Shown here: positions 6,737 through 12,055 of the stretch, piece by piece
Position numbering within the stretch: the first letter of the stretch is position 1
Layout of the letters: every line of letters starts with the position of its first letter
DNA from: JBHICC01 sp046759385
GTDB lineage: Bacteria; Pseudomonadota; Gammaproteobacteria; Acidiferrobacterales; SPGG2
Direction: 5' to 3'
DNA: 12,055 nucleotides
NCBI GenBank assembly: GCA_046759385.1
Contig: JBHICC010000063.1
Location: 1-12,055, forward strand
Translations under genes and position numbers: made by a program
Notes under the pieces: model-generated
The model's database searches: none
Seen by the model: the letters and a program-made list of their open reading frames with translations, nothing else
Told to the model about the DNA's origin: nothing

Positions 6737-7651
6737 ATGGACTGGGACCGCCTGCGTATCTTTGTCGCCGTTGCTGAAGCGGGCAGCTTCACGCGTGCTG
6801 GCAAACAATTGAACCTGTCGCAGTCGGCAGTCAGCCGTCAAATCAGCGCGCTTGAGCGATCCCTTAGAGTCTCGCTGTTTCATCGCCACGCCCGTGGGCT
6901 CGTACTCACGGAGCAAGGCGAGGATTTTCATCGTGCGGTGCAGGAAATGTCGGCCAAGTTGGCCATGGCCGAGGCCCGTATCAACGAGAGCCGGGAACAA
7001 CCAGAGGGGCCGCTCAAGATTACAACGTCCGTTGCATTCGGGTCGGCCTGGCTGACATCACGCATGAACAAGTTTCACACGCTCTATCCTGACATATCGG
7101 TGTCGCTGCTGTTGGTCGACAATCTGGAGCTCGATCTTTCGCTACGCCAAGCCGATGTAGCTATCCGGTTTACGGGGCAACAGCAGCCAAACCTTATCCA
7201 ACGCCGCCTGATGACGATCCGTTACCACGTGTTTGGGGCCCAGGAATATCTCGACAAGCATGGTGTTCCGAAGACGCCCGAGGAGCTGAATGACCACGAA
7301 ATCATCGTCTACGGCGAGGAGATTCCAGCACCGGTCGCGCATATGAACTGGCTTCTCGAGGCCGGGGCCGATGCCGGCAAGAAGCGAGAGCCCGCATTGC
7401 GAGTGAACAGCGTCTATGGCATTTTTCGCGCGGCCAAGAGCGGGCTCGGAATTGCGGCGCTTCCTTACTACCTGAGCAACGAAGCCCCGGAGCTGGTGGA
7501 AATATTGCCCGAGCTACGCGGCCCTAGCATCGAGGCTTACTTTGTTTACCCTGAGGAATTGCGCCATTCCAAGCGTATCGCGGCCGTGCGTGATTTCCTT
7601 TTGCGCCAGGTCGAGGAGGACGATTTTCAGAACGACGCGCGCCCAGGCTAG
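6737..7651 (+). CDS. LysR-family transcriptional regulator
   Basis: 304 residues. The N-terminal winged helix-turn-helix is textbook: DRLRIFVAVAEAGSFTRAGK, then LNLSQSAVSRQISALE (about 26-41), and FHR..RGLVLTEQG (48-61). A linker helix and a two-lobed periplasmic-binding-type effector domain (about 92-295) follow. It is encoded 3 bases after the small His-rich gene, on the same strand as the cluster it probably controls, rather than divergently as is common. Its likely targets are the two identical TATGC-N7-GCATA dyads at 1617-1633 and 7669-7685, both T-N11-A boxes; if so, it would regulate its own operon and metVF. The effector is unknown. The ribosome binding site is not obvious, in keeping with translational coupling. 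Confidence 0.95.
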   Translation: MDWDRLRIFVAVAEAGSFTRAGKQLNLSQSAVSRQISALERSLRVSLFHRHARGLVLTEQGEDFHRAVQEMSAKLAMAEARINESREQPEGPLKITTSVAFGSAWLTSRMNKFHTLYPDISVSLLLVDNLELDLSLRQADVAIRFTGQQQPNLIQRRLMTIRYHVFGAQEYLDKHGVPKTPEELNDHEIIVYGEEIPAPVAHMNWLLEAGADAGKKREPALRVNSVYGIFRAAKSGLGIAALPYYLSNEAPELVEILPELRGPSIEAYFVYPEELRHSKRIAAVRDFLLRQVEEDDFQNDARPG

Positions 7652-7668
7652 AGCAAGTAATCTTAAGT

Positions 7669-7685
7669 TATGCGTTCAATGCATA
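7669..7685. promoter_or_regulatory. Candidate LysR-type operator TATGC-N7-GCATA (site 2)
   Basis: The 17-mer TATGCGTTCAATGCATA has 5-bp inverted arms and a T-N11-A core (T7671, A7683). It lies between the lysR stop and metV, 142 bases (first base to ATG) upstream of the metV start. It shares half-sites and spacing exactly with site 1 upstream of the methyltransferase gene. Target assignment to the neighbouring LysR protein is inference. Confidence 0.5.
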
Positions 7686-7705
7686 CCTCGTGTACGATTA
7701 CATGG

Positions 7706-7740
7706 GTTGACCTGGCGCAATCTTACGTTTACTGGTCAAC
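7706..7740. promoter_or_regulatory. Inverted repeat GTTGACC-N21-GGTCAAC in the metV promoter region
   Basis: Perfect 7-bp arms (7706-7712 and 7734-7740) separated by 21 bases, about two helical turns. The left arm contains TTGACC, which could be a -35 element, with a weak TACTGG 17 bases on. It could be a second operator or a promoter element for metVF. It lies 21 bases after site 2 and 70 bases before metV. Confidence 0.3.
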
Positions 7741-7810
7741 AGTAGCGACGCGACAGATTCCGCTAGTGCGGCAGGACCCATAAAGTTACGTCGATCGTCG
7801 GAGAAACCGA

Positions 7811-8311
7811 ATGTACCGCTTGCGGTTGTTCGCGACACGAAAAGCCCGCGCCTACGAGGCCTTGTACAACCTTGTCGAGCGCCTCGTCTACGCCTTCGAT
7901 CCGGTGTGGCGGGCGATCGGTTATGATCGTTTGGAACGTCCCGCGGCGGTGTTGGAAACGTGGACCAAGGGGGTCCTCTTTGACTGTCAGATGTGCGGCC
8001 GCTGCATTCTCAGTTCGACCGGCATGTCGTGTCCGATGAATTGCCCAAAATCGTTACGCAATGGCCCCTGTGGCGGCGTTCGCCCGGATGGACATTGTGA
8101 AGTAGAGCCGGAGATGCGTTGCGTTTGGGTCGAAGCCTGGGCAGGGAGCCAGAAGATGCGTCTGGGCACAAAGATTATGGAGGTCCAAGAGCCGGTCGAC
8201 CACAGTCTCAAAGGCAGTTCCTATTGGATGCGGCTGATTAGGAAACGTGCGACCGAACGCGCTGCCGGCCGCGCGACGGAATCCGTCACTCATGATTCTG
8301 CATCCGGCTGA
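7811..8311 (+). CDS. metV: MetV-like methylenetetrahydrofolate reductase partner (Cys-rich MTHFR_C domain)
   Basis: 166 residues, ribosome binding site GGAGA (7800-7804). The centre carries the Cys pattern of the MTHFR_C/MetV zinc or iron-sulfur protein: C59-x2-C62-x2-C65-x8-C74-x3-C78-x8-C87-x8-C96-x7-C104, including the diagnostic NGPCGG-like segment (84-89). The flanks (1-50 and 110-166) are basic and less conserved. In acetogens and other bacteria MetV pairs with the flavoprotein MetF to interconvert methyl- and methylene-tetrahydrofolate, allowing an electron donor or acceptor other than plain NAD(P)H. metF overlaps its 3' end, so the two are co-translated. In this locus it most likely works in the oxidative direction, on methyl groups delivered by the corrinoid system (inference). 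Confidence 0.88.
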   Translation: MYRLRLFATRKARAYEALYNLVERLVYAFDPVWRAIGYDRLERPAAVLETWTKGVLFDCQMCGRCILSSTGMSCPMNCPKSLRNGPCGGVRPDGHCEVEPEMRCVWVEAWAGSQKMRLGTKIMEVQEPVDHSLKGSSYWMRLIRKRATERAAGRATESVTHDSASG

Positions 8312-9293
8312 TTGGTTAGCGAATCAACAACCGGTCGCGCCAGGCCATTCCTCGGGTGGACGCCTAGAGCGGGCGTTGCGCGCAGGCCGCTTCGCCGTGA
8401 CAGCGGAGCTGGATCCGCCGGACTCTGCCAATCCTCACGATGTATACCATCGGGCCAAGGTATTGTCGGAAGTCTGCCACGCTATCAACGCCACCGACGC
8501 TGCGGGTGCGCACGTACATATGTCGAGCATGGGAATCTGCTCACTACTCACGCACGCCGGCTACTCGCCTATCTTGCAAATGTCGTGTCGCGACCGCAAC
8601 CGCATCGCCATCCAGGGCGATGTGCTCGGTGCGGCGGCGATGGGCGTTACCAATATTCTTTGCCTCACCGGCGATGGCGTGCAGGTGGGAGATCAACCCG
8701 GAGCCAAGCCCGTGTTTGATTTGGACTGCATGTCGCTGCTCGAGACCATCCGAATTATGCGCGATGAAGGTGTGTTCCTGTCGGGGCGCAAAATCACTAC
8801 GCCGCCAAGGGTGTTTCTCGGGGCCGCGGCCAACCCGTTCGCCCCGCCTCACGATTGGCGCCCGCTTCGGCTGGCAAAAAAAATCGAGGCTGGCGCCCAG
8901 TTCATTCAGACTCAATATTGTTTCGACGTCCCCATGCTGCAGTCTTACATGGACCGGGTCTGTGACATGGGGTTGCATGAGAGATGTTTCATACTCGTCG
9001 GTGTCGGCCCGCTCGCCTCGGCTCGTGCCGCGCGTTGGATACGCTCTAACGTCCCCGGAGTGCACATTCCCGACTCGGTCATTCGCCGTCTCGAAGGGGC
9101 TTCGGATGAAAAGTTGGAAGGCAGAAATATCTGTATCGAGATAATTCAGCAGGTAATGCAAATGCCTGGTGTCGCGGGCATCCATGTGATGGCGTACCGT
9201 CAGGAAGAGTATGTCTCACGAATCATTACGGACTCCGGCGCGCTCCGATACGCTGCCGCACCACGGCTTCCGCAAAGGTTAGCCAATTGCTAA
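8292..9293 (+). CDS. metF: Methylenetetrahydrofolate reductase (MetF-like)
   Basis: 333 residues from ATG 8292, overlapping the metV stop by 20 bases; GTG 8247 would add 15 residues and is less likely because the family N-terminus begins near residue 30. It is a FAD-dependent TIM barrel: FAVTAE39LDPP carries the likely catalytic Glu, I65-NATDAAGAHVHMSS resembles the flavin loop, and QMSCRDRNRIAIQGD (96-110) and NILCLTGD (121-128) are highly characteristic. F205-IQTQYCFD near the barrel end is also typical. It is slightly longer at the N-terminus than E. coli MetF. With MetV it should interconvert 5-methyl- and 5,10-methylene-tetrahydrofolate in the cytoplasm, linking the corrinoid methyl-transfer cluster to C1 metabolism. 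Confidence 0.93.
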   Translation: MILHPADWLANQQPVAPGHSSGGRLERALRAGRFAVTAELDPPDSANPHDVYHRAKVLSEVCHAINATDAAGAHVHMSSMGICSLLTHAGYSPILQMSCRDRNRIAIQGDVLGAAAMGVTNILCLTGDGVQVGDQPGAKPVFDLDCMSLLETIRIMRDEGVFLSGRKITTPPRVFLGAAANPFAPPHDWRPLRLAKKIEAGAQFIQTQYCFDVPMLQSYMDRVCDMGLHERCFILVGVGPLASARAARWIRSNVPGVHIPDSVIRRLEGASDEKLEGRNICIEIIQQVMQMPGVAGIHVMAYRQEEYVSRIITDSGALRYAAAPRLPQRLANC

Positions 9294-9450
9294 AGAGCAT
9301 CGGCAGCGAAGCGCCGACGCGACCGATCCGTCCGAGTCTTATCAGATCAAAGCTGGCGAACCGCCAAACGGTAACCTTGGTGTATGGCGAAGCGGCACTT
9401 GCGCCCTCCGGCAGGTTTGACCTTGGCCCTGAGGCGCATTCTGGATAACT

Positions 9451-9708
9451 ATGGACCTACCAATCTCGCCGCAAAACGGTCCCTACGCGGTTGAAGTCCA
9501 GGAAGGCGAGACTTACAGTTGGTGCAGCTGCGGGCTTAGTGCCACTCAACCTTGGTGTGACGGTTCACATGAGGGCACGGGATTTAAACCAATCGACTTC
9601 ATCGCACCCATTACCGCAATATTCTATATGTGCGGTTGCAAACAGTCTGACAATGCCCCCTACTGTTTCGGAACCTGCAGAGGGCATGGGCGTTGGCCAG
9701 AGGGCTGA
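9451..9708 (+). CDS. Double CDGSH-type iron-sulfur protein with an altered second motif
   Basis: 85 residues. The first motif is canonical: C25-S-C27, then eight residues, then C36-D-G-S-H40, the 3Cys-1His ligand set of a mitoNEET-type [2Fe-2S] cluster. The second repeat, C61-G-C63-K-Q-S-D-N-A-P-Y-C72-F-G-T-C76, keeps the three cysteines and spacing but has Phe for Asp and Cys for the cluster His. Tandem CDGSH proteins are common in bacteria and act in redox or cluster transfer; their partners are mostly unknown. The start has only a weak GGA (9443-9445) upstream. The gene follows metF by 157 bases and precedes a small unknown gene by 15 bases, so these two form a pair. Confidence 0.88.
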   Translation: MDLPISPQNGPYAVEVQEGETYSWCSCGLSATQPWCDGSHEGTGFKPIDFIAPITAIFYMCGCKQSDNAPYCFGTCRGHGRWPEG

Positions 9709-9723
9709 CCGTTGGAGCAGCAC

Positions 9724-10035
9724 ATGAGCGGCAAACCGCTGTATCACGTACTCGTAAAACACAACATCGTCTGTGCCATAGAGCGAATCGAAGATGGGGA
9801 TGACAGCAAAGTCCCGCAAACCAAGCTCGAGGTCAGCACACAGCTCGCGAAGAATAACCTGGAAAATGGCTGCATCGACGGTGACTACTACTTTGATGAT
9901 GCGAATCTAGCGAAGAGCTTCGCCTTGCTATCGTTAGACTTTGTCAAACGGTTGATCGACAAGACGGTGGAGAAAATCGAAGACAGGAGCTTTAACGGCG
10001 AATTCGATTGGAGCGATCGACACCCCAAACAATAA
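9724..10035 (+). CDS. Conserved-looking small protein of unknown function
   Basis: 103 residues from ATG 9724, with GGAG at 9714-9717 giving a proper ribosome binding site; TTG 9712 is unlikely because it would overlap that site. No domain is recognised. The protein is soluble and acidic: a short N-terminal strand (LYHVLVKHNIVCAIERI), then a charged segment, then two helices (about 60-88) rich in Leu/Lys. It lies 15 bases after the CDGSH gene and is probably co-transcribed with it. It ends 28 bases before the convergent SRPBCC gene's stop; no terminator with a T-run is visible in that gap. Confidence 0.7.
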   Translation: MSGKPLYHVLVKHNIVCAIERIEDGDDSKVPQTKLEVSTQLAKNNLENGCIDGDYYFDDANLAKSFALLSLDFVKRLIDKTVEKIEDRSFNGEFDWSDRHPKQ

Positions 10036-10063
10036 ATCACTGACCTTCGGCGGCCGTCGCACG

Positions 10064-10501
10064 TTAGTCCGTACCGAAGCGTTTCTTCAAGCTGTCCAGC
10101 CCGCTTATGAACACGCCGCTGATGGTGCCGACCATCTCGGCTTCCTGTTCCAGTGCCACATCGAATTCTGAAGACCATTCGATGTACGTCCGGTTCCCAT
10201 CTGTGATCGGTCTAAGACGGAGCGTACCGTTATAGTTTTTCACCGGGAGCTGTCCCTCGACAATGGTGTATTTGTACATATGGTCATCGTAAGACAGAGT
10301 CACCAGTTTCTCGCGAATCTTTGCACCGTCTGGCATTGTGAGATCGCGCATGCAACCCACAGTATCGCATGACATGAAATTCTCGATATTGCACTCTTTA
10401 ATATCTGGATGCCACTCAGGTACGGCGTCGAATTCACCGATAACCTTCCAAACCTCGTTCACTGGCGCGTTAAGTACTGAGCTAACAAAAACCTTCGGCA
10501 T
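10064..10501 (-). CDS. SRPBCC (START/Bet v1-like) family protein
   Basis: 145 residues on the minus strand, with a good ribosome binding site AGAGGAG 8 bases before the ATG. The pattern is that of the polyketide cyclase/dehydrase-type SRPBCC group. It has VFVSSVLNAPVNEVWKVI at the start (strand then helix), E29-W30-H31-P32 with the usual WHP, VGCMRDLTMPDGAKIREKL in the middle, YTIVEGQLPVKNY, and a long C-terminal helix (about 115-142). These proteins form a deep hydrophobic pocket for small ligands; the exact ligand is unknown. It is the second gene of a short minus-strand unit behind the CobW-like gene (72-base gap), convergent with the methyl-transfer cluster. Confidence 0.88.
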   Translation of the reverse strand: MPKVFVSSVLNAPVNEVWKVIGEFDAVPEWHPDIKECNIENFMSCDTVGCMRDLTMPDGAKIREKLVTLSYDDHMYKYTIVEGQLPVKNYNGTLRLRPITDGNRTYIEWSSEFDVALEQEAEMVGTISGVFISGLDSLKKRFGTD

Positions 10502-10573
10502 CTGTCATCTCCTCTTTGCCCATATGTGCTCGCCTGGCCGCGTCTATTGATCTCAAGTCCACGGATGGTGCGA

Positions 10574-11626
10574 TTAACTAGTTTTTAATGACTCGCCGAG
10601 AATCGCTTCGACGTCTGCCCGACTTACATCGCGGGTGATGAAAACGATGCGTGAATTGTGGTCGTCATCGGGCCAGGCCGGCAGGTAGAGCGGCTGGTGG
10701 CGAATGTGTTGCACACAATGGATGACGATCGGCCGTTTGTAACCGGCCGTGTTCAGTATGCCCTTGATACGCAGCAGATTCGCACCGTGTTTAGACAATA
10801 AGGTGTCTAGGTGCTTGCTAAACTGGCGCCAATCAAGCGGTGTGTCGAATCTCAGGCAGAAACTGGCAATGTGATCGTCATGGCGATTGACGCTCCGAGG
10901 CGTACCGTGGCCATGGTCGTGATGTTGGCGGTTGCTATCGTGGTTGGCGTAGGCTGCCTCGTTGAGCCAAGCTTGCACCTCGAGACTCTTAGTTTTGGCA
11001 TTGAACAGACCGGCATCGAACAGGGCAGCCGGCTCGACATCACCGTGGTTGGCCGCGAGCACAGGCGCGGCGGGATTCAGGCCGCACAACCGCGTGCTCA
11101 AGCCCTCTATCGTGGCCGCCTCAGCGATATCGGCCTTTGTCAGCACAATGCGATCGGCCACTGCCGCTTGCTTCACGGCCTCGATATGATCGTCCAGCTG
11201 TCCGATACCATGGACCGCATCAACGGTGGTGATGATCCCCTCCAGCCGGTACCACTCCTTGAATAGCTGATCACGAACGAGCGCGCCGATGATAGACGCG
11301 GGGTCAGCCAAACCCGTGGTCTCGATGACGACACGGTTGAACTTCGGTATTTCCTCCTGAACCCGGCCTAGAAAAAGCTCGCGCAAGGAGTCAACGAGTT
11401 CGCCCTGTACAGTGCAACAAATGCAACCGGAACTGAGTAACGTGATACCGTCCTTAATTTCACGGACCAGCAGGTGATCGAGACCAATCTCGCCAAACTC
11501 GTTGATCAGCACGGCCGTCTGCCCCATATCCGCGTGCGCGAGTATTCGGTTAAGCAGAGTGGTCTTGCCGCTACCGAGAAAGCCGGTCAGCACGCTAACG
11601 GGTACGGACGATGCGGCCTCGGTCAT
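10574..11626 (-). CDS. CobW/COG0523-family GTP-dependent metallochaperone
   Basis: 350 residues from ATG at 11626 (complement). The open frame continues upstream for 142 codons, but the conserved N-terminus (VPVSVLTGFLGSGKTT) begins only eight residues after this Met and the upstream part has no recognisable domain. Motifs: Walker A G15-FLGSGKT-T23; INEFGEIGLD (41-50); C68-I-C70-C71, the CxCC metal-binding signature; ETTGLADP (102-109); TKAD (163-166). A His-rich loop follows (H229...H235-H-D-H-G-H240, H249, H252), then a CobW_C domain (about 254-345). The family delivers zinc or other metals (or cobalt in the B12 branch) to client proteins. Zinc transfer, perhaps to zinc-dependent methyltransferases, is plausible but not shown. 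No clear Zur-type site is seen upstream. Confidence 0.93.
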   Translation of the reverse strand: MTEAASSVPVSVLTGFLGSGKTTLLNRILAHADMGQTAVLINEFGEIGLDHLLVREIKDGITLLSSGCICCTVQGELVDSLRELFLGRVQEEIPKFNRVVIETTGLADPASIIGALVRDQLFKEWYRLEGIITTVDAVHGIGQLDDHIEAVKQAAVADRIVLTKADIAEAATIEGLSTRLCGLNPAAPVLAANHGDVEPAALFDAGLFNAKTKSLEVQAWLNEAAYANHDSNRQHHDHGHGTPRSVNRHDDHIASFCLRFDTPLDWRQFSKHLDTLLSKHGANLLRIKGILNTAGYKRPIVIHCVQHIRHQPLYLPAWPDDDHNSRIVFITRDVSRADVEAILGESLKTS

Positions 11627-11852
11627 AAGAGTTGCGGTGCTCGATATTGCGCCATTTCGACGCCGCTCATAGCCAGTGTCTGTCAGGTCCGGGCGGGTGA
11701 AATTCAGAAAAATTCTAACACATCCACCCGATCTCGAATCCCTTTGCCTATCGGCAGGACGATTCTGCTTGCGCGACAAAGCGCTAGCAAGACTGAAATG
11801 TAGAAAGGTAGGATAATCGCAGTCACGATCCGATCCGGCTACGGAATCCAAC
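11627..11852. other. Divergent intergenic region upstream of the CobW-like gene
   Basis: 226 bases between the CobW-like start (minus) and the small zinc-ribbon ORF (plus). It must hold the cobW promoter. The only notable element is a small AT-rich patch with AGAA-N3-TTCT (11706-11716); it does not match a known operator well. No gene, RNA or strong repeat is seen. Confidence 0.3.
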
Positions 11853-12026
11853 ATGCAGTGTCCGCAGTGCCAAGCTACTAACCGTGAGCAACGCCGCTTT
11901 TGCGGCGAGTGCGGCGCACCGCTGCCTGTTGTTTGCCCCGATTGCGCGTTTGCCAATGACTCTAGCGAAAAGTTCAGCAGCGAGCGCCCAACCCTGAGCG
12001 ACAGTGCCCCACGCACGGATTTGTGA
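11853..12026 (+). pseudogene. Truncated or decayed double zinc-ribbon ORF
   Basis: 57 codons. It begins MQCPQCQATNREQRRFCGECG, a good zinc ribbon (C3-x2-C6, C17-x2-C20). A second half-ribbon follows at C28-x2-C31. After EKF the partner pair, normally C-G-x-C-G, is AGC AGC GAG CGC, that is S-S-E-R, and the frame ends about ten residues later. Such ribbons usually lead double-zinc-ribbon proteins, including many class III adenylate cyclases of proteobacteria. This therefore looks like the 5' remnant of such a gene, with cysteines lost by substitution and the rest of the gene gone. A short functional ribbon protein cannot be excluded. No good ribosome binding site is seen. Confidence 0.5.
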
Positions 12027-12055
12027 AAAACCATGCTCGGTACATAGCTCAATCA

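Noticed and set aside
8440..9185. Open frames of 234 (+) and 213 (-) codons inside metF
   Set aside because: Alternate-frame shadows: the metF frame carries all the conserved motifs.
9294..9450. Terminator or operator between metF and the CDGSH gene
   Set aside because: Only a weak TCGGC-N8-GCCGA repeat without a T-run was found, and no TATGC-N7-GCATA copy.
10045..10079. CTTCGG...CCGAAG repeat as a bidirectional terminator between convergent genes
   Set aside because: The 23-base loop is long, it overlaps the end of the SRPBCC gene, and no T-run follows in either direction.
11701..11720. Zur-like operator upstream of the CobW gene
   Set aside because: Only AGAA-N3-TTCT is palindromic; it does not match known Zur boxes well.
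11627..12052. 142-codon upstream extension of the CobW-like reading frame
   Set aside because: No recognisable domain, low-complexity composition, and the conserved P-loop region begins right after the Met at 11626. The extension also runs antisense to the zinc-ribbon ORF.

Overview
This 12 kb window is most likely from a free-living, metabolically versatile proteobacterium. Evidence: moderately GC-rich codon use, a branched-chain-type ABC importer, a LysR regulator and tightly packed co-directional genes. The lineage cannot be fixed from the sequence alone. No phage, transposon, CRISPR or RNA gene is visible.

Left edge (1-1471): the tail of a LivF-type ATPase, then a complete periplasmic solute-binding protein of the branched-chain amino acid/aromatic compound class. 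This is the end of an importer operon. Two hairpins follow its stop codon. The gap up to 1742 also holds several inverted repeats, including a 17-bp site TATGC-N7-GCATA.

Central cluster (1743-7651, all +): a uroporphyrinogen-decarboxylase-fold methyltransferase with a zinc-type HxC motif; a stand-alone corrinoid (B12) protein with the DxHxxG motif; a NarI/HdrE-like di-heme cytochrome b membrane protein; a GYD-domain protein; an unusual fusion of a cytidylate-kinase-like P-loop domain with a cold-shock domain; a small His-rich protein of unknown function; and a LysR regulator.

Second unit (7811-9293, +): MetV (Cys-rich MTHFR_C-type zinc/iron-sulfur protein) overlapping MetF (methylenetetrahydrofolate reductase). 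The same TATGC-N7-GCATA site seen upstream of the methyltransferase gene occurs between lysR and metV, so both units look like one LysR regulon. Then come a double-CDGSH iron-sulfur protein with an altered second motif and a conserved-looking 103-aa unknown (9451-10035).

Right part (10064-11626, -): an SRPBCC (START-like) protein and a CobW/COG0523 metallochaperone GTPase run convergently to the + cluster. A decayed-looking zinc-ribbon ORF lies at the far end on the + strand.

Working model (inference): a methylated substrate, perhaps imported by the upstream ABC system, is demethylated by the UroD-like protein and corrinoid protein. The methyl group passes to tetrahydrofolate and is oxidised by MetV/MetF. 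The cytochrome b protein may deliver or accept electrons at the membrane. The parts resemble chloromethane (CmuA) and O-demethylase corrinoid systems, but the subunits are split and the combination with the HdrE-like protein, GYD protein and kinase-cold-shock fusion is not one I recognise.
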